This document shows positions 5,566 through 8,726 of a stretch of 8,726 nucleotides of DNA, one piece after another. A program made the position numbers and the translations under genes. Source of the DNA: an uncultured Lachnospiraceae bacterium (lineage in GTDB: Bacteria; Bacillota; Clostridia; Lachnospirales; Lachnospiraceae); the NCBI GenBank assembly GCA_910585935.1, contig CAJUHN010000167.1, positions 1 through 8,726 of the forward strand, read 5' to 3'. Each line of letters begins with the position of its first letter. Positions within the stretch are counted from its first letter, which is position 1. Under the pieces are notes generated by a model, which did no database searches, was not told the DNA's origin, and saw nothing but the letters and a program-made list of their open reading frames with translations.

Positions 5566-7536
5566 TCAACTCACTTCCCCCAACTCAATCCCCTCCATTC
5601 CTTTTGTTTCTTTCTCTATTGGCTGAGATAACACCCCAGATTCCTCTTCCCCCTCCCCCATTTCAGGCAGATTCTCCGATGTACTCTCCTCTATCGAACT
5701 TTCTGTTTCCTCTTTTTCTTCCTCCGTTGTGGTTTCCTCTTCCGTACTTGTTTCCATATTCTTAGAACTCTCTTCTAAAAGCTCCTCTCTCTCCTTCTCT
5801 AAATCTAAAAGCTCCATTTTCCTTCCAATTTCGTCCACTTTATCATCATTTTTTAAAGAAGCATAAATATCCTTTGCAAATAAATAATACTTCTTCGCCA
5901 TAAGAAAATCTTTCTGTTCGATACATTCCTGTGCCTCTAAAAGATATTCCTGCGCCTCTTTTTCCTTTTCTTTTTGCTCTTCTATTTTCTTATTCGCAGC
6001 CTGCAGTTTCGTATTCACTGCCTCTTTTTGTATTTCATCCCCTAATTCTATATATTTCTTCAATGCAGTTGTATAATAAACCTTCGCACTATCATAGTCC
6101 TGAGCAGCGAAAGCACTATCTCCCTGCGCCACAATACTAGCCCCTGCAGTCTGTTCTGCCGCTTCTTCCTGCACCTTTTTATCCTTTTCTTCTATATCCT
6201 TTTTCTGATCCTCATACAACCTTTCCAACGCGGCTATCGCAGAATTTCTTCCCTCATCAAAATATATCTTGCCTGCTAATGCCTTTGCTTCTAAGTATTT
6301 TTCTTCCGCTTTTTCATATTGAAGGTTTAAAGCCAACGTATCCCCCAAAGAAATTAAATCATAAACAGATAAATAATCTGCCGTCACTTCTAACCCCTCC
6401 TCAATATACTCCTTTCCCAGATTATCTGCATAACGAGAACGATTCGATGCCTTTTGATAAGCCTGCTGCGCTTGATCATATTTTTTCTCATCTAATTTTT
6501 CATCTGCCGCTATCACACTTTCAATCAACTTTTTATAATTCTCTAATTCTTTTTTCATCTTTTTATCTTTCACTTTTTCCGCCAATTCTATCGCCTTATC
6601 CACCTCTTCTGATGCCCTAACATAATTATCTGATTGAATATATTCAATCGTACTCAAATACTTTTCATTCATCTCCTCTATATTTTTTCTTTTCTTATCA
6701 TATCTGACATACAAAATAATACTCAACGTAATAACCACTGTTAAAATAGGAATGAGCGCCATAATAATTTTTTTAATTTTTCTTTTTTTATTTGGATCTA
6801 TATAAACCTTATTGACAAATATAGTGACAAATGTATATTTTTCTAAATTCTTTGGCTGTTTTGATAATAATAAATCTTCTATTGCATCCACCGTTTCTTG
6901 TGGTTCTGTCGTCGCATCTGCAAATGCATCTTTTAATTCCCCTTCATCTACATACTCCCAAATCCCTCTGGTATATAAAGCGATTACATCAGAATTACTT
7001 AATTTTATTTTTTTAGAAATAAATGGATAAAATCCTTCTTTTTGCCCTAAATAACAATACAAATTATTTCTCTCTTCATGCTGTTCTAATTTATCCGCCT
7101 CTATTTTATGCATCTGTACCATATCCGCACTCAAAGAAGTATCTTTCGACTGCTCCTTTAAAAAACCACTGCGGTACAGACGCAGGCGAGTATTCCCCGC
7201 CTGTCCATACCGCAGTTTTATATAATCTGTAACTATAACAGTAATAGAAACCTTTAACTTCATCTTACTTTTCGCATGAAGCAAAGCGTTATTTGCGGAC
7301 TTCAGACAAGCAGACAACCTTCTTTTACTCATAGATGGTGCTTCCGTAAATGTAGAAATCACAGTATCAACTGCCAGTTTCGCCGCTATCGCATCAATCT
7401 TATCATCTATGCCATCTGCTACCACATAACAGGCGAATTGATCTAACTCCACAAAGCCAAAAGAATCCGTATTTTTTAAATCTTTATTCGCTTCTGATGT
7501 AAATGCTGTCAAAAACTCTGCATTCTGTTTTCTCAT
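5566..7536 (-). CDS. Membrane protein: degenerate PP2C-like domain, TM helix, TPR-like repeats
   Basis: A 656-residue protein. Residues 1-240 follow a PP2C fold: NTDSFG (22-27), VVADGIDD (38-45; usual form DGMGG), GQAGNTRLRLYRSG (111-124) and ALYTRGIWEYV (186-196). The Asp of the usual SDG is replaced (TRG) and the C-terminal DN motif is missing (KYTFVTIFV), so two of four metal ligands are lost; it is probably catalytically dead. A basic stretch leads into one membrane helix (about 257-278). Beyond it are five TPR-like helical pairs (about 295-325, 342-365, 398-422, 470-500, 530-562), then a Glu/Thr/Ser-rich acidic tail (about 581-640). With the PP2C part inside, the repeats would lie outside; the charges flanking the helix do not decide this. 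Start ATG at 7536 overlaps the upstream stop (ATGA), with AAGGAG 7 nt before it, so translation is coupled to the active phosphatase. Likely role: scaffold or sensor partner; ligand unknown. Confidence 0.85.
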   Translation of the reverse strand: MRKQNAEFLTAFTSEANKDLKNTDSFGFVELDQFACYVVADGIDDKIDAIAAKLAVDTVISTFTEAPSMSKRRLSACLKSANNALLHAKSKMKLKVSITVIVTDYIKLRYGQAGNTRLRLYRSGFLKEQSKDTSLSADMVQMHKIEADKLEQHEERNNLYCYLGQKEGFYPFISKKIKLSNSDVIALYTRGIWEYVDEGELKDAFADATTEPQETVDAIEDLLLSKQPKNLEKYTFVTIFVNKVYIDPNKKRKIKKIIMALIPILTVVITLSIILYVRYDKKRKNIEEMNEKYLSTIEYIQSDNYVRASEEVDKAIELAEKVKDKKMKKELENYKKLIESVIAADEKLDEKKYDQAQQAYQKASNRSRYADNLGKEYIEEGLEVTADYLSVYDLISLGDTLALNLQYEKAEEKYLEAKALAGKIYFDEGRNSAIAALERLYEDQKKDIEEKDKKVQEEAAEQTAGASIVAQGDSAFAAQDYDSAKVYYTTALKKYIELGDEIQKEAVNTKLQAANKKIEEQKEKEKEAQEYLLEAQECIEQKDFLMAKKYYLFAKDIYASLKNDDKVDEIGRKMELLDLEKEREELLEESSKNMETSTEEETTTEEEKEETESSIEESTSENLPEMGEGEEESGVLSQPIEKETKGMEGIELGEVS

Positions 7537-8393
7537 GCCCTAACTCCTTTTTCTATCCCCAGCAAGATTACACTGGCATTGTCTTTTTCTATTTCTTTTT
7601 CTTTATATTGATTGACCGCATCCATAAGCTGATATGCCTTTGTCTGACAATTCTCCCTATTCGATAAAATCTGTTCTATCTCCGCAAAAGGAAGCAATTC
7701 ATACAGCCCATCGCTCATCACAACAACGATATCCCCTTTTTTTAAACCAACTGGCGTATCAAACAATTCAATATCCCGAAATCCGTCTTGTCCTATGTAA
7801 TTAAAAAGCCTATGATTATCTAACAGAGTCAAAGCATCCTGTCTTGAAATTTTTCCTTCTTTAAAATATTCCTCTGCCAATGCATGAACCGTATGTCCCG
7901 TAGACATAGGAACTAAATCCCCCTTCCGATATACACATACCTTTACATTTCCCACCACTGCATAATATAAATAATTATCTCTTATCATCACACAGCCTAC
8001 ACTAGCTGCCCCACGCCGTTCATTTTCTAAGCTTTTTAATATCTCTCGATTCGCACTGTGAAAAGCCTTCCTAAAATAATAAAGTGGATTATCAAATGCA
8101 TTATATTCTTTAAATAACTCTATAAAAGTTTCCACCGCTATCCTACTCGCGATTCTTCCTCCATATGCCTTTCCCATGCCATCAGAAAGCACCCCTAACA
8201 CGCCTGCTTCTGTTGTCATAGTATCCAAATTATCCTCTTGTACCTCTCTTCCCCCAATCGTCATAGAACAACCAATATCAATCTCCTTTTGATTTCCTCT
8301 TCTCTTTCCTCTCGGATATAAATACATCTTTGTTATCTGTATCAAAATAACTGCACTACACAAACATATCATAATAATATAAGGTGTGCTCAT
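7533..8393 (-). CDS. Membrane-anchored PP2C-type Ser/Thr protein phosphatase
   Basis: A 286-residue protein with an N-terminal hydrophobic helix (about 4-24), then a basic stretch (PRGKRRGNQK) and a cytoplasmic PP2C catalytic domain of usual length. Motifs in order: REVQEDN (49-55), LSDGMGKAYGGRIAS (69-83), ASVGCVMI (130-137), VVGNVKVCVYRKG (146-158), VMSDGLYE (225-232) and DNASVILL (271-278). Aspartates 54, 71, 228 and 271, which bind the two Mn/Mg ions in this family, are all present, so it should be active; the substrate is probably a phospho-Ser/Thr protein. The GDSR-type motif reads GNVK, and the second DGMGG Gly is Lys, both tolerable variations. ATG at 8393 follows AGGGAG with 8-nt spacing. 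It is the first gene of block 1 and overlaps the pseudophosphatase gene by 4 nt. No Ser/Thr kinase is in the window; one would be expected nearby or elsewhere. Confidence 0.93.
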   Translation of the reverse strand: MSTPYIIMICLCSAVILIQITKMYLYPRGKRRGNQKEIDIGCSMTIGGREVQEDNLDTMTTEAGVLGVLSDGMGKAYGGRIASRIAVETFIELFKEYNAFDNPLYYFRKAFHSANREILKSLENERRGAASVGCVMIRDNYLYYAVVGNVKVCVYRKGDLVPMSTGHTVHALAEEYFKEGKISRQDALTLLDNHRLFNYIGQDGFRDIELFDTPVGLKKGDIVVVMSDGLYELLPFAEIEQILSNRENCQTKAYQLMDAVNQYKEKEIEKDNASVILLGIEKGVRA

Positions 8394-8425
8394 CCATAAT
8401 TCTCCCTTCTGCCACCTGTATTTCT

Positions 8426-8454
8426 ATTATAATTCACCTCTTCACTTCTCTAAA
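8426..8454 (-). promoter_or_regulatory. Candidate sigma-A-type promoter for block 1
   Basis: On the minus strand TTTAGA (8449-8454; 4/6 match to the -35 consensus) and TATAAT (8426-8431; 6/6) are separated by 17 nt. A start about 7 nt downstream would give a leader of about 26 nt containing the AGGGAG ribosome binding site of the PP2C gene. The surrounding DNA is AT-rich, so chance matches are possible. Confidence 0.45.
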
Positions 8455-8649
8455 TAAAATAGTAATAAAATTATAATTATTATCCTAAAAATTCACTTCC
8501 ACCACCAAAAAAAATCAACAATCCCATACACCATTACATTAATCTTCAATTAAATAATCGTGCCCCTCCAAACACCATATAAATGCCAACTTTTCTATAT
8601 CTCCCACCTAGATTTTATAACTTATCGTAACATTCATTTTTCCAAAAGT

Positions 8650-8672
8650 AGAGCAGCCAACCAAACAGCGAA
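8650..8672 (+). repeat. Conserved 23-nt upstream flank of element copy 4
   Basis: It matches the flank of copy 2 (5383-5405) at 18 of 23 positions, with CAGCCAAC and AGC in common. It lies directly before the terminal stem of copy 4. A weak TATAAC (8616-8621) lies upstream at about the same distance from the element as the TATAAT before copy 2. Confidence 0.6.
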
Positions 8673-8726
8673 GGCAAGGAAGTATTCCATAAGAAGCCCC
8701 TTGGAAGACGTCGGTACTTAATAAGC
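8673..8726 (+). repeat. Structured repeat element, copy 4 (truncated by window end)
   Basis: Only the 5' 54 nt are visible. They match copy 1 except at two positions where 53 bases can be compared (GGTACT for GGCACT, AATAAGC for AATGAGC). GGTACT would pair perfectly with the AGTACC seen in the 3' half of copies 1 and 2, so the first change is consistent with pairing. The element is upstream of block 1 in a gene-free stretch, in the same orientation as copy 1. Confidence 0.8.

Noticed and set aside
5454..5765. Plus-strand 103-residue open frame starting in copy 2
   Set aside because: Same element-derived start; the rest is antisense to the acidic tail of the TPR/PP2C-like gene, giving Pro/Leu-rich low-complexity sequence.

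Overview
The window looks like a chromosomal accessory locus of a low-GC Firmicute, most likely a gut-type Clostridia/Lachnospiraceae relative. Evidence: AT-rich DNA, purine-rich coding strand, strong AGGAG-like Shine-Dalgarno sites and Lys/Glu/Ile-rich proteins. The family assignment is inference from style, not from a marker gene. All five convincing genes lie on the minus strand. They are described here in transcription order, from high to low coordinates.

Block 1 (8393 to 5566): a membrane-anchored PP2C-type Ser/Thr phosphatase with all four expected metal-binding aspartates. It overlaps by ATGA a 656-residue protein made of a degenerate PP2C-like domain, one transmembrane helix, TPR-like helical repeats and an acidic tail. 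A candidate sigma-A-type promoter (8426-8454) precedes the first gene. Block 2 (4976 to 172): a 438-residue protein and a 230-residue protein, neither of known function, then an 871-residue Hsp70/actin-fold ATPase-like protein with a SAP-like N-terminus. Short gaps (66 and 113 nt) and good ribosome binding sites suggest these three are co-transcribed. The gene set suggests a phospho-signalling module (active phosphatase plus membrane pseudophosphatase receptor/scaffold) linked to an ATP-driven chaperone-like machine. A comparison with phospho-regulated contractile injection/type VI-like systems is possible but speculative, because no kinase, FHA, VWA or structural tail gene is visible here.

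The second layer is a repeated structured element, about 135-158 nt, present four times: 1-140 (+, first base cut by the window edge), 5075-5232 (-), 5406-5540 (+) and 8673-8726 (+, cut by the window end). All full copies share a conserved core closed by a long terminal stem. Three stems change sequence between copies while keeping pairing (terminal stem, apical hairpin, inner stem), the signature of a selected RNA or single-stranded DNA fold. I do not recognise it as a named family. Copies 1 and 4 nearly bracket the locus in direct orientation. Copies 2 and 3 sit back to back between the two gene blocks, and copy 3 lies in sense orientation in the putative leader of block 2. This element family is the most interesting signal in the window.

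Gene-free stretches: 4977-5565 (589 nt) holds the two divergent element copies, an 8-bp dyad and an AT-rich spacer. 8394-8672 (279 nt) holds the candidate promoter and the conserved flank of copy 4. No rRNA, tRNA, CRISPR array, transposase or convincing intrinsic terminator was found.
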